Positions 50,950-63,685 of a DNA stretch of 64,000 nt are shown piece after piece. The stretch's first letter is position 1. Every line of letters starts with the position of its first letter. Source of the DNA: Heliocidaris tuberculata (Eukaryota; Echinodermata; Echinoidea; Camarodonta; Echinometridae); the NCBI GenBank assembly GCA_025618425.1, contig CM046838.1:17227129-17291128 (forward strand), written 5' to 3'. The notes beneath the pieces are model-generated. The model was not told the DNA's origin. It saw nothing but the letters and a program-made list of their open reading frames with translations, and ran no database searches. Position numbers and translations under genes: made by a program.

Positions 50950-53900
50950 AGCAGTAAATTTTTTTTGAGGTGATACCACAATAGCTTTAGGTTTTATTTC
51001 ATCAAAGACGTAGGGTTTAAGATTTACGATTGCAATAAGCCGGTTTGTAATTACAATTTGCGAATGTGCAGATGAAGGTCATTTTTACCTAGTACAATTC
51101 GCCTTTGTACACTGTCAGTTTTTGCACACTGTGATGCTCGAACCAGTATGATTTTACATGTTAAATAAGTAGTGCGTCCATCAAAACGAATGCAAGTGTG
51201 CTTATAAATCGGGGTCATTTCAGGGTCATTTGTACCATAAACTAATTACCAACTTGCTTATTGAGTTTTAATTTGGGTTTAGGTGTATTGTTGCAATTGG
51301 GTTAGGTGTAGTGTTTCGTTCCAGGGTTCAAATAAATTGACAGCAGAGCGATTGTCACCAGAGCATGTATTGTTGAACTATATTTTTATTGGGCCCATGT
51401 AGAGTTGATGCTATTCGGGAATCTCTGTGTCAGGGGGAATTTAATTCTTGAGGCTTGTTCCATCATGAGATTTAAAAAAATTAACCCTTATATATCTGCT
51501 TTTTTGTATGACCAATGTGATTAATGTATTGGTGATAGGGGTTGTTGTTTGTTAGGTCGTTAACCACCTTTTCTGGAAATGTGCCTTTTGAGGTGTTATA
51601 TTTGAGGTCTTATATAAAGCTGATGCACATGTTTGGGCATTAATGATAATACAATCTCGGGTTTTACTTGCACATCCACTGTTTTTTTATTGTAAATAAC
51701 AGCCATCATGCACCGCTTTATGCACTGCCACTTTGCTAACACATTGCACGACATCCCAGTTTAGCTGTATGACAAGCTGCCATCGGGATTAAATCTACAA
51801 ACAAACAAACAAACAAAGCAAACATGGTTGGGTGATGTTAGAAATAATCAAATGCAACTGCTCAATTGGGAACTAACATGGTATCTGTATACTGCAAAAG
51901 AAGAAACTTTGCTTTGGCGATTTCACGCTTGGTACAGACACAAGCTAAATCGACTTCGCAAAATAAATGAATCCAAATTTTTGCAATTTGCAACAGCTTT
52001 CTTGCTAAGAAATGGCCAATGTCTACAAGGTGCAGAAGGTTCATGCTACAAAAGGTTCTGGTTTTACAATATATGTAGTCGAATCTTTTCCTAGTGACAA
52101 GCCCAAGCAAAGCTTTTTCTCAGGTTATTCTTGTAGCACCACTCCTGTATTCTGGCGATTTGGGAATATAGATGTACATATAGATTGAGCTAATGGACAT
52201 GTAAAGCTATAACCAGCTTGTTGTGATGCTTGCTAAAAGTACTAAATTTTGTTAATTTGTATAAAATGGTTTATAATCATGCTAGTAGTGATAGTACTTG
52301 AAGTAACTTTTTATTCGCTCCCTACAAAAGAGGAAAGCCTATCATTATCTTGATATGAATGGGATGAGTTGTTATTAGAGAAATGTTAGACTAAAGGCAA
52401 GCTGCATTACGCATGAAACGAATTATGAATGTAATTCCATTTCTTTCTTTCTTTTTTCTCCTGTGATATGATTTTTGTGATGTGACGATGAGCTATGTTC
52501 CATTACTACATATCGAAGCCTGTATTTTTACTGTATCTGCTTCATATTCATATTAGTTTTTCATTTGTGTTGTATTTTATTTTTTCTGAGTGTATGTACC
52601 AGTTGTACCTTAACTTTGTTTATACATGTAGCACAGTGCTTCAGGATTTGGCTTGGCTAATGCCTTGTCATGTATTTAAATGCTCATAAATATCAATGAA
52701 TCATGACCAAATTGCAATTCTTTGGAAAGCCTGTTCTATCAGATATTCTATTAAAATTGAAATGGTATCGAAAGTGGCCCATGAAATCTATTTTTAAAAA
52801 TTGCATTCCAAGAACATATGGAACTATCTGATTGGCTGATACAGTGTAATAGCACATGAATATATAGCAAAACAACATATCATGTTATATCGTTTCATGA
52901 ATGCAGTCTGGAGTGGCTTTGTATGGCATACATTCCCTAAATTTTTATTTTTAATTATATCACATTTTTTGATATTTCCAAGAATGAAATTGTTAACGAG
53001 TACTTCACATGATGTCTAATTATGAATTTCATTTTGTTTTATTACATGTGTTTTTTTCGATAAAAAAAATATTGGTCCTCATGTATTTTTCTATTTATTT
53101 GAAATGACATATAATTGAAAGTTTGTGTAAACATTGATTTGATTTGTAGCTATTTTTTTTAATGTGTGTGGACCTCTTTGAAAACCAACTTCAGTTGAAA
53201 GGGCAATCCACCCCACATGTGGAAATTGAATTGATAAATAATCAGAAAGATAATATATTAGAAGTATTCTAAGGAATGAAAAAAAGACATTGATATTTGT
53301 TGGATTGCATGAAGTTATAGATAATGAGGTATGTTATATTTTAATCAACCCAAAACAGTTGAAAGATTGAAAATATTGTACTTGTAGTAAGGGTGTGTAG
53401 ATGTTTCGGATCCAAGATTCTGAAATTCTATTTTAACATTGAACTAGGAAGGTATTGCATATTGCGTTACATCCAATATTACTCTTGTGAGTCTTATTCA
53501 CGTTCCAAATTTTTAGAAAAGATTCATTCCATATATTATTTATCATTATATTACACAAGATGATAATATATATTACCTTTTTTTCAACATAATGTCTGAA
53601 ATGTTTATCTCAAAGGTAGCCTGTATAATTGAAGGGGCTCTTTCAGAAAGCGATCATGAAAATACTGTATATCATGGGATACAAATTACATTTATTTTTA
53701 AAGGAATATTTTTTTAAGTCTAAGAATTAAATCAATGGTGTGATTATTTTCACTGTTACCCGATAAAACAAAGTATGATTTTATACGCGAATATATAGAA
53801 TCATAAAATGTTTGTTCCAGGTAGATATAGTCTTCCAGTTTTGCCGAAATATGAATGTTTTCAAAAAGAGATATGTTGTCTCCTTCCATGAATGGTATCA

Positions 53901-55772
53901 GGCAAATATATTGGATAGTACATAGTACATTCAAATCTTTCAGAAATATTTTTTTTAAATGTTATAATTGCACATTTTATCTAATTGATTTAGGACAGTG
54001 CCCTCCAATATCTTGTCTTGCTTTAATCCTACTTCAGCTCGCTTCACTTTTTATTCCACTTTTTATTCCAGCGCACAGGGTACATCAGGTTTTTACATAA
54101 TCGTTTTGACAAGACAATTTGTTTAAAAGATGAATAAGGAAAATCAATCAAAATACCTAATGATCTATCTAAGGGTACGTTCATACTTACCGGTGTATAC
54201 TTTGCGAAGGCAGAATGAGCGTTTTGAAACACTCATCTAAAATGCTCCTCTAAATCGCAGTTTCACAGGGTACTGTTTATACTTCTTTTCTCCAGGCGAA
54301 TTCGGGCTGTGCAGCTGGTTCGCAAACCTCACTGCACAGGCTACTAGCTTGTATGACATCATATAAACACGTTTACAAATGATTGTGCGTTTATGCTTCC
54401 CCAGAAACCGTGTTTTTGGAGAAACGCCGATTCCAAACGCATCTTTTTGTGAGTTTTTACATCGGCATTTTAAATCGGCGATAATGCAAAAACACGCATA
54501 ACAAAAGGCTCATTCTGGCCTTGAAAATGGGAGCATAAATGCATCCTATGTTATGGGCATTTCACATTGTAAGTGATGTTGGTACAGCTACATGTAGATC
54601 AAATCTGTATATTCTGTTCATTCTGATACTGGACAGGAACAGAAGGCTTTAAAGATAAAATTGAGTTCTGGTCATGCAATTACATTGTGACAGAAACTGT
54701 CTCAAAGCAATTTGGAATGGTTGACCATGTCTACATAAGAGTATACTTAGGTTCTGGAATCTTTGAAATGAGAAGTAATTGACCCAGTTTCGCTGAAAAA
54801 CACGAGCACTGCACGCAGACATTGGTATATGGGACTGTAGACACATGTGGCATGAATATTCTGCCTGAAAATTTCACCTATTGTTTTCAGATATGAGGGC
54901 AATTGAGCAGCAATCCTTTCTATAGTAGCGTACATTGCTACCACTGATGTTCTTCCAAACTGACATACATGTGTAAAAGGAATGAGAAAGCTCACAAATT
55001 ATTTTTCACCTTTCCCAGAACTCGACCTTCTCTTTAAGTAGTCAATCCTATCATATAGTCGTAATTTGTTGGAATAGTCAAGACTTGTAGATAAAAGAGA
55101 AAGCAAGGTCATTTCACAAAGTGTATTGTGTTTGATATCGAGTTTCAATGATAGGAGCACTCCATTTGTGTGTGCAGTGGAATTAAAAAACCCAGGAACC
55201 TTTCTAATTCATTAAACATTGTCTGTGAAGGAATACCATGGGATTGCATGTCTTCTTTACCAGAATAATCACTTTTCAAGGATTTGTATAAATAAAATAA
55301 TATGTGATGACAAAGAGTTGATTATTAATATCTGCCTATATAAGGATTTTTGTCTACATATATTTCAGATCATTCAGAAGCTAGAGTGTAATAACCTATC
55401 AACATGTTTTGTACCCTATGTTATTACTTGTTAATGACATTCATTACACAAAATTTTTACTTTCAGTGTATCATAATACAGGTAACAGTGGGAGTTACAA
55501 ACAACAGGAGTTTACAGCAAAAGAAAAAATTTAAAAAAGATGGAAATCTTTCCCATGATGCTTCCAAAACGTGTATATGACACAGGTTCTTGTAAAACTA
55601 AACCTTATCAGTATTTCTGTTTCACTCGTCCAAAACTATTATTTATAAACTGTTATAAGAGGTAACATGACATTTGTAGGGTTACATGTGATACTTAGTG
55701 ATGTAATATCATCATAATGGTTTGTGCAAAGCTTTTTCCATATGCCATATTTGCAAGAATAGTTCCCAAATG
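50950..55772. other. DPYD 3' UTR and intergenic DNA
   Basis: AATAAA signals at 51331 and 51962 are candidate polyadenylation signals for DPYD. The 88-codon ORF at 51828-52094 has no recognisable domain. Otherwise AT-rich non-coding sequence, with one arm-like piece of the TTAA MITE family near 53199. Confidence 0.5.
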
Positions 55773-55911
55773 ATAACTTTGCATAAGTCGAATCTGTTGG
55801 GACCACAAAAAATAGTTCGACTTACGAAAGGTAAATAACACTTTTTTTGCATAGTTTGGTCCAAAAAAAAATGATTCGACTAAGGGAGAGATCGAGTTAT
55901 ACAGAGTTACC
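55773..55911. repeat. MITE with GATAACTTTGCATAAGTCGA terminus, copy 2
   Basis: Diverged copy of the 22702-22880 element; shares CTTTGCATAAGTCGAATCTG and TTGGGAC and ends CGAGTTATACAGAGTTACC. Confidence 0.7.
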
Positions 55912-56356
55912 AGTATTTTTGAAAGCTAGTTTAGAAAATCATGCCTTGAATATTCTTAGTTTTTACACAGTACTTGTGATTTTAAAGATAACTTACACGA
56001 TGCATACTGTTCATGATTTTGTAAGATTTGCCATTTCCTAAAATGTGTTTAGAAGTGACTATACGGGGCACAATTGTGTATTATACTTCAATTCATAAAA
56101 TGGGATGCATAACCCGATGTTCTGCAAATAACTGCACTTCCAATCAATAAAAATCACCTGTATAATGTGTATGAGATGCTTTCGTTGTTGTTTTGTTTTG
56201 TTTTGTTTTGTTTGTTTTTTTACAAGATTTTTAGTGAAGTGAGACATAATGTTTGATTGGTTGGAAAAGAGAGAAAAAAACTATATAAGCATTAGAGTAA
56301 TGTACTGTACTGAGCATAATCATACCCTTATGTTTCCAACAAAAATCTGTGTGTGC

Positions 56357-56381
56357 CCCCCCCCCCCCCCCTCTCTCTCTC

Positions 56382-56443
<62 letters not shown>

Positions 56444-56450
56444 CCCCCTC
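56357..56450. repeat. Poly-C plus (CT)n microsatellite
   Basis: C run then about 65 bp of CTCTCT, followed by C-rich sequence. Confidence 0.95.
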
Positions 56451-57561
56451 CCCCTCCATCTTCATCAAACTCTTTCATTTCTCAATCTGCTCTCCCCACA
56501 AATGATGCCGGCCAGAATTTTAAATATCTGAATACAAGTATAATACTTAAATTACAGATTCGTTGGAATGGAAAAACAATAGCATTTTATGATAATGAAG
56601 TACACATTCATACTTAAGATACGCATATCAAAGTACTGTATGATTCGCTATTTACATCAGCAAAGATAATTATTTTCAAAGCAGAATTTGAAACATTTGG
56701 TAAAAATAACTAAATATATTTTCTTTTTTCCGCGATAGAGCTTAAATTGCACTTCCCTTTGGTCAAACCAAGTAAATTGTAACTATTACCATTAATACCA
56801 TGAGCACCATATTTTACTTCAAAAGTAGGAGGCGCAGTTAATCTTAATTTCCAGAAAAATATAAATGTATATTTTCAATCAAATATATAAAACACCTACT
56901 TCATCAAATGGTTACACACAATAGACAGGTGAAACGAAAAAAAATAAAAATCGCCAATAAAAATATTCATCTTTAAAAGATTTTTCACAAGCTCAACTGA
57001 AATATAAACAAATCCTCTCTGAAAAATGAATAGTCCTCTTTTTTTTCCTAAAGAAGCGCGGGAGAATAACTATCATAGCCTACACAATGACATAACATGC
57101 ATAGGGAGGACAACTATTATCTTAGAAGAATTAGATCTTTAAGACGAATAAAAATAAAAATTAAAGCATTCTTTCATCTTTTATCAAAAACGTATGTAGT
57201 TCAGAATTTTGAGAAGAAAGTGCTTCTCCATACGCTCCCTGCACGGTACATGTCTATTCACTTAATCAAATTAATTTGTGGCTTCGCATTTCACAAAAAG
57301 CTTTTCTTTTCATGTTACTGTCACTAAAAATTATGTCAAGGGTAAAAGAAAGTTTGAAAATTGATTTTCATAAACGCAGTGCAAAATTTAGAAAACGGGG
57401 AAAAGATCTGATTAAAATTGAATTGAATTGAATTAAAACATAAATTCAAATACTTCCAAGGGCAGAAAGGGTGAAACAACATTCGCCTTTCCAGTAAAAG
57501 ATTATCATGTGAGCTGAAGAAATTAATATTTGCAATTTTTTTCTCGAATTTCATCTTCGTG
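56451..57561. other. Intergenic / P4HTM 3' UTR
   Basis: AT-rich. The 3' UTR of the minus-strand P4HTM gene must begin just left of 57562. I do not see an unambiguous polyadenylation signal. Confidence 0.5.
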
Positions 57562-58118
57562 CTATAATTCATCGTTCCTCTGAAATTCCATTCCACTTTT
57601 ACGGGTATTCGAGAAAAGATTTGATTGTTTGTTGGAGTCGTCTAACTTTTCCCTCGCTTTGCGGTGTGATAAATTTTCCACTTTTCCTTCCTTGTCTTGG
57701 TCGCCCGAATGTAATTCATCTTCTCTCTGAATGTGACTTTGACGTTTCACGAACTTCTCATTGACGTTGGATGAAGTCTGTTCGGTCCTTATTCGTGTAT
57801 CTTCGGTTTCCGAACCGTATCCTTTATCCTTCGCGATGTCGTTATCATTCCCATATCGTAATCGCTCGTCAGTTTTCGTCTGATCTTCGGCATTCACTCC
57901 GTCCTCTTCGGGCAGCGCTTCGGGTTCCGTCGGAGGAGTGAATGAATACTGCTCTTCATCCAACTGCTGATTGCGGGCCGAGTAATACCTGTCATGGAAC
58001 ATAATCTGTCTTTCAACGTTGTTGTCCACAGTGATCCAATTATTCGCTATCCACTTTGTTCCCTTAATGACGTCACACCCGCCGTGCAAAGAATGGTTTC
58101 GGTTTTCACCCATCCACC
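57562..58118 (-). CDS. P4HTM: P4HTM terminal exon with distal His/Lys and acidic tail ending NDEL
   Basis: Acceptor GCCAG. Begins [19 protein letters not shown] (distal Fe-binding His, then Lys for 2OG) and [10 protein letters not shown]. The rest is a hydrophilic Glu/Asp/Lys-rich tail with no predicted domain, ending RNDEL and TAG at 57562-57564. Confidence 0.95.
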
Positions 58119-61100
58119 CTGGCGAATAAAAAAGAGGAAATTATGAAATGAGTCAAACATATATCATTCAACAACAAAAAAATGTTACCCCTCCCGACTA
58201 TTCTTCAGTATATATTCAGTATCAATGGTCACATGTAATAAAGAATATTAAAACTCATGACTTAATTATTTCATATTTCCTCTGCCTTTCCGGTAATTTG
58301 ATATCATTCGCTAAAATTTCCGAAAATGATTTTAATATTATTCATAAAATATTAAACTTTAAATCATATTTCACTGTTGACAACACTAGTCCATTACAAA
58401 ACAAAATTATAATAAGTATGACTATTAGGGGAATGAAAACCATAATTATAGGATATTGACATACCCATTTCCTCGTCTAAATAGTGGTTGTACCACAATA
58501 TCGCTTTGCCCTTTTCTGGAGGTACGACCACGTTCGATTTGTAGCAATGTTTGGAAAGATCGTAGATATCATAAGAAGTCGCATCCAGTGACTATGTAAT
58601 AGAAAACAAAGACGAAAGAAGATTATTAAAACCAAAATAAACAAGTACAAATACTGTGGTGCATCCAGCATAGAATACAACCCGAGTGCGCTCCCGATCC
58701 CCTTCGCTTGACGGACCCGCCAGAGCATAAAAAGTTTTTAATGACTTTCATAGGGCAGATCAGGTATATCCTCGCCCGGATCCCCCCCCCCCCTCATTTC
58801 ATTCATTTCTAGATATGCCATTGCAAATATCTAGGAGTTGACACTCCGAGAATCGCAAATTGCCCATACATCATAGTTATTTCTCTGAATTGTTTAGAAG
58901 TGTAGGCCTGCCGGCGTTTCAGGGTATAACTATAATCTTATACATCTCACCTGTCATTACACAGGATAAATAATGAAAAATAATTTTTATTTCTTCTTTT
59001 TCTCCTCCACCTCCTTCTTCTTCTTCTTCGCGGTACTTGACGCTTTAGTCGCATGATATTATCATTACTTATAAATTGCCATCTGCTTGTTACTCTCGCA
59101 CATTATCATGGGTGATTATTTTTTAATTAAGAAGGCTACAAGAATATTATTACTTAAATATAGCGTCGGCAAATGCCTAACTTTATCGTTGACTGATTCG
59201 TCTAGACGATGACGATATTAAAAAAGAGTGTCAGTTACGCGATTTGCATTCTCGAACAAGAGTTAGTTCAAAGATAAATGTTTTATTTACTTCCTCCGTA
59301 AAGGTTTCGTTATCTGCTACTGGAAAGGCTGTGCCGCCTCCTTCTTCCACATCATTCAAATAGTAGAGTACTGTCGCCAATCTGGAAAAGCAATTTTTAA
59401 AAATTATGACAACTAAATTCAGTGCAAAATACATTATATACAAATATGACATTGTTACATAGCTTAACTTTTCTCGTAACAAAAACGATTATAGTGACCA
59501 GACCTCATATCCAGAAGAGACGCAGAAAGGTAAACAAAACTACAAATTTGGCATTTAAAGGGGGAAATCACCAAAAGAGTCAATCAAATGAGAGACAGGA
59601 AACAGTCCCCTATTCCTAAAGGATGGCTGTGCAATATGCGTTGTCAATAGAAAATTATGAAATTCGGTGAGTTGACAATCAACGTCAGGATCTTCGACTT
59701 CAGACTCAAAAGTTCGGATGTTTGTTCAAGATATCAACCTGTTAAAATATTTGTAAAAACCTGTATCAATAGATGACTACAAATTTAATAACATGACATA
59801 AGTTCCCCTCCCTATGCAAATATCGTGGTAATGATTTTGCAGTTCAGTTCGGTTAACTTATTTCAATCTTAAAAACAGTATAAAGGTAAAATACAAAAGT
59901 AACATGAGTCAATCATAATCATACGTTTGGAAATCATGATGAAATGGGAGACTATAAGGAAGTTTGGGAAACTTGTAAAGAATAGTTCCCTGTCGTACAT
60001 AATATAATAAATAACAAAATGACATGGTTATACACGTTAATCAGAAAAAAAGAAATACATTATCTATGAAATAATCAAATCAAATCAAATTAGAACTTCT
60101 CAAATAAACATAGGGGGAGTATTGCCAACGGGAAGGGTTTACTGGGTCTGATTCTTTTAAGAGGTTAAGAGACCAAATTTTATCCAGGAGAAGGAGATCG
60201 TTCGTACACTTTCACCATGTTTACTGCTTCAGAATGCAACTTGACATTTTCCCTAAGAGAATCCAACGATGTTTGAATTATTAACCATTTCCAATGACAC
60301 TGCCTCGCATTAATCATTTACATTCCACATCAATCAAACTTTCAATATTCATACGTCTATCAAGATGGCATCCTATACCTGTCCATCCAGCGTTTAGTTT
60401 AAACCCTGGTTTAAACTCTGTCAAGTTCTCTCTGTTAAAATTTACCGCTCTGCTTGTCTTTTCAAGATTTTCTTCAAAAACTGTTTTATTACTCTGGTGA
60501 GTACAAAACGATAATTATATGTACAGGTATGCATTTTTCCAAAGTTAATGTGTATTTTTTATGAAATCCCTCTGAAAATTTTAAAAGCTTACATGACATT
60601 TTCAGTATCATGAAAATAAAGGAAACGTATTTCCAAAAATCCATTTATAAAAGGGGAAACGTGTCAATTATCATTAAAGTAGCACATCAAATCAAATCAA
60701 ATTAGATTAAGATCTTTCTATTCTATGTGGGTCTCTATGTGGGTCACACCTCACCTAATGGATATTGAGAGATCTATCTAAGAATATCAGCTTTGAATGC
60801 CCCCCCCCCCCGAAAAAGTTATGCTCAGCGGCGTATGCAGGCATTGATAACTAGAGGGGTGGAATACTCCCAGACGGGAGGATGGAATGTATCTCGGCAG
60901 CCCCGTGTACCACTGACCAAAATGTAAGCTACATTTGACTTCTCTCTCTTGGGGGTGGTGTTGGGTAGGGGACTTCAAACAGTGGGCGTATGCCCGCGAC
61001 ATGCTTTGCTGAATACGCCACCGATGCTAATGATTTCTTCCGAGCCTTACCTACAAAGTCTCTTCTGACTGAAATCTTCACTGTAATGATACTTCCTCTC

Positions 61101-63685
61101 GTCGTCGTTGTCTTCGATGCCGAATGTGTGTGAACACTCAAGGTCGTCGTTCAGTTCATCCGAGTCATAGTGAGCGTGGTAATGACCACCTGGTTGGTAC
61201 CGTACCACCTGGTGGTATAGGGGAGGGGCGTCAGAAAAATAAGGAAGAGAAGTAAAATTGATAAATACTGGGTTTTAGGATTATGAATGAAGGAAGGAGA
61301 GGGGTATGATTTTAAACATGAACGAGAGGAATAGATCAAAAACAGAATGAAAATACTCTTATCCCCCACCCTACCCCCCCCAAAAAAATGATAGGGATAT
61401 TCGATATAACAAAGCATATACTTTCAAATTGCGTTGTGAAAAGGGAAAGGGGGGTAACAACGGGCGGGTAAAATCATGGGTGGATCCAGCTTTTTGTAAA
61501 AGGGGGCGGGCACAAATCGCAGGAAATTTTCTAACAAGCGAAAAAAAAAAGGTCATCAGATTGTTTTAATATATATTTTTCCTCCACGATTCTCTGACAA
61601 GCAAAAAAAATGGGGTTATCACACATTTTGGGCTCTCTGTAACGTTCCAAATTCCCTGACAAGCAAAAAAACAAACAAACAAACAAACAAACAAACAAAC
61701 AAGAAAACGGAAAAGTTATCAGTTCTAAAAGCGGGGCACAATTTTCAAAAAGGGGGCACAGTGCACGGCCCGGAAGTGCCCCTTTGGGTAAAATGGCAAC
61801 GAAATGGGCAAATGAAACAGAGATGTAACAGAGTGAGAGAGTAGCGAGATATACTGTAGTAAGAGAAAGAAAAATATGGATATACAGAGGGAGAGAAAAT
61901 GAGAGAAATACATATCGAGAGGGAAAGAGAGATATAAAGATTGGGTGGAGAAGAGAGAGTGAGTGACTCGGAAAAAAACAGAGTAATATTTAGTTGAGAA
62001 ATATAATAAAAAAAGGAATTTTTAAAAAATCCAGCGCAATCACAAACTAGAAGCTTCATTATAAAAAGTTGCCATCACCTTTACGCCGCAGACAGCCCAG
62101 AAATAATTTTGCCACAAAATGTGCACATGAAATAAAGACATTCACATCGATGAAGAAGGGAAAGAATATTGAATAATGGATGTGGTGAAAGGGCAAGAAA
62201 GTTATTGTTTACTAACCTGAAGGTGTTCACTGGTTTGGATAATCGAACTTGGCAGTAATGTTAGACTGATCACTCTGTGACGGAGAAGAAGAAAGAAACG
62301 GGTGCAAAATTCAACTTTAAAAGGCAGTAATATATTGGGTTCTTGCGATTGTTTATTGTGGAAAAACCATAGGGAAAAAAAAATCTTACAAAGAGGGTCC
62401 TTTGTACATATTTGCGCAATATACACCACCAAATATTAGAATGGTATAAAAAGCAATCGTCAATAATAAAGATATTCTTCACTTAACTGTGACCGTTGTG
62501 TTTGATTACAACCAGCTATTGGTTGAAACTTGCATTCATATTGTAGCTTGCGATTGTACATTTTGCTTGATTGCTAAACATGTCTGATTATCATGTATCA
62601 TTTTTAATTGTGATTTGCAACTGACTGAAATATAAAAGCAAAAGATTGACTTTACTTATTTGATTGTAATGTGCATTCGACCGAAATATGGAAATATGCG
62701 TTTGGTAGCAACATAATTTTGCTTTGTTCTAATTGCGTTTTATTTCAACAATTAAGGTTCATCTAAAATTATGACCTATTGCCATTGTTATACCTATCCT
62801 GAAGTCGTAGCAGGACCTCATCTTCTGTCGTATACTGGTTAAGCCAAGCCTGTTCGCTGACCCTTGGCTTGCTTCGCGTAACCTCCTTCTCACTAAGATT
62901 ACCGATGACCACCAGCCACTGGTCAATCTCGTCTTCCATGGCCGGTGTGTCAGCTTCAAGGAACTCCTTGACGTCGAGCAGCCCATCACCATCTTGGTCT
63001 AATTTGAGCTTGATCAGTTCCTGAAACGGAGAGAAAATGACATTCCTGTATACAGACGGGAGGTCTTGTGATCATCCACTTTGAAAATACTTATACCTCT
63101 ATCAAATAGTAATATTTACATTCAGCAAACGAAAGATCAAATCAATCCCAGTCGAAATAATAAAAGTGACAATCCTCTGATGATCATACGTAGTGTCCCC
63201 ATCCCCCGCCCCCTCCCCCCCCCCCCCCCCCCCCATCTCTTTCGATGGGACGTAGCTATGCCAACCCGTAATCATTAAAGTAAAGGCGTCATTTAGCCGA
63301 TGTTGTATTTTCAATGTCCACAATTTCGGAACATTATCATTTCGACTCGACTGCGTAGAACTACTATATGCACAAGTGACACAAAATAATTCTCACAAAA
63401 TTTGAGACACAGGCCTAGACTGGAATACAGTTACCTTGACGTGCTCTTCTGTGAGGTTGATTTCGTGTGCATGAGTGAACAGCTTTACGGCTTCATAGAG
63501 CTCGCTGGCGTTCAGGAGACCGTCCTCGTTCTCGTCCAGCTCACCGAAGTGCTCCCGTACATCCTCCTGCTCCGCCTCGCTCAAGCCTTCTTTCTCGGGC
63601 ACTGTGAGACTGGTCATGAGACCCTTTTTGACGGCCAGTGCCATCACGTGATCGCACTCCTCGGCGCTGAGGAAGTTTTTGATCT
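57562..63685 (-). CDS. P4HTM: Transmembrane prolyl 4-hydroxylase-like, last seven coding exons (5' part missing)
   Basis: 2-oxoglutarate/Fe(II) dioxygenase of the P4H-TM type, in vertebrates an ER-membrane enzyme with luminal EF-hands and catalytic domain. Exons on the minus strand: 63685-63435, 63020-62794, 62274-62217, 61208-61051, 59381-59291, 58591-58465, 58118-57562, all GT-AG and phase-consistent (488 complete codons, then TAG). Order seen: [16 protein letters not shown]-hand 1 [14 protein letters not shown]-hand 2 [12 protein letters not shown] (both canonical 12-residue loops); [14 protein letters not shown] with the Fe ligands His-x-Asp; [36 protein letters not shown] with the distal His and the 2OG-binding Lys; WIANNWI. 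The C-terminal tail, about 150 residues, is acidic and much longer than the human one, ending NDEL. The anchor exons should lie beyond 64000. Converges with DPYD. Confidence 0.93.
58465..58591 (-). CDS. P4HTM: P4HTM exon, ILWYNH segment
   Basis: Acceptor CATAG, donor GTATGT, exit phase 1. Encodes [20 protein letters not shown] and [12 protein letters not shown]. Confidence 0.94.
58592..59290. other. P4HTM intron, nothing recognised
   Basis: Poly-C run at 58781-58792 and CTT repeats near 59005. No exon-like sequence. Confidence 0.55.
59291..59381 (-). CDS. P4HTM: P4HTM exon, catalytic jelly-roll strand
   Basis: 91 nt, acceptor TTCCAG, donor GTAAAT. Encodes [20 protein letters not shown] and [10 protein letters not shown]. 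Confidence 0.95.
59382..60825. other. P4HTM intron, left part, nothing recognised
   Basis: AT-rich; two ATCAAATCAAATCAAATTAGA words at 60075 and 60685. Confidence 0.55.
60826..61023. mobile_element. Short MITE, 198 bp, 5-bp target duplication ATGCT
   Basis: Ends CAGCGGCGTATGC and GAATACGCCACCG are an imperfect inverted repeat, flanked by ATGCT at 60821-60825 and 61024-61028. It lies only 28 bp from the P4HTM exon at 61051. Confidence 0.75.
61051..61208 (-). CDS. P4HTM: P4HTM exon with the HxD iron-binding motif
   Basis: Acceptor ACCAG, donor GTAAGG. Encodes [18 protein letters not shown], with Fe ligands His and Asp in HYD, and the conserved CSHT Cys. An Asp/Glu-rich insert (IEDNDDERK) replaces the vertebrate loop. 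Confidence 0.95.
61440..61800. repeat. Degenerate repeats with TTCTCTGACAAGCAAAAAA units
   Basis: Three or more copies of a (T/C)CTGACAAGCAAAAA word, a GGTGGATCCAGC segment and GGGGGCACAGTGCACGGCCC. The same vocabulary occurs at 15300-15440 and 46150-46700, so this is one dispersed family. Confidence 0.55.
61801..62216. other. P4HTM intron, purine-rich, nothing recognised
   Basis: GAGAGA-rich stretch at 61830-61960. Confidence 0.55.
62217..62274 (-). CDS. P4HTM: P4HTM short exon before the catalytic core
   Basis: 58 nt, acceptor TCACAG, donor GTTAGT. Encodes [19 protein letters not shown], matching the vertebrate RLT-LSPEIVE-SEPLQ segment. Too short to stand out as an ORF. Confidence 0.9.
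62275..62793. other. P4HTM intron, nothing recognised
   Basis: Plain AT-rich intron. Confidence 0.55.
62794..63020 (-). CDS. P4HTM: P4HTM exon with EF-hand 2
   Basis: Acceptor TTTCAG, donor GTATAA, exit phase 2. Encodes [20 protein letters not shown] and a divergent linker ending [10 protein letters not shown]. Confidence 0.92.
63021..63434. other. P4HTM intron with poly-C run
   Basis: Poly-C at about 63207-63234; otherwise unremarkable. Confidence 0.55.
63435..63685 (-). CDS. P4HTM: P4HTM exon with EF-hand 1 (first in window)
   Basis: Acceptor TTCCAG, entry phase 2; donor GTAACT. Encodes [20 protein letters not shown], as in the vertebrate FLSEEEC segment, and EF-hand loop [12 protein letters not shown]. 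Confidence 0.93.

Noticed and set aside
51828..52094. 88-codon ORF downstream of DPYD
   Set aside because: No recognisable domain or splice context; it lies in the probable 3' UTR.
53855..56247. Assorted 60-85-codon ORFs in the DPYD-P4HTM intergenic region
   Set aside because: AT-rich, no conserved motifs, no plausible splice partners.
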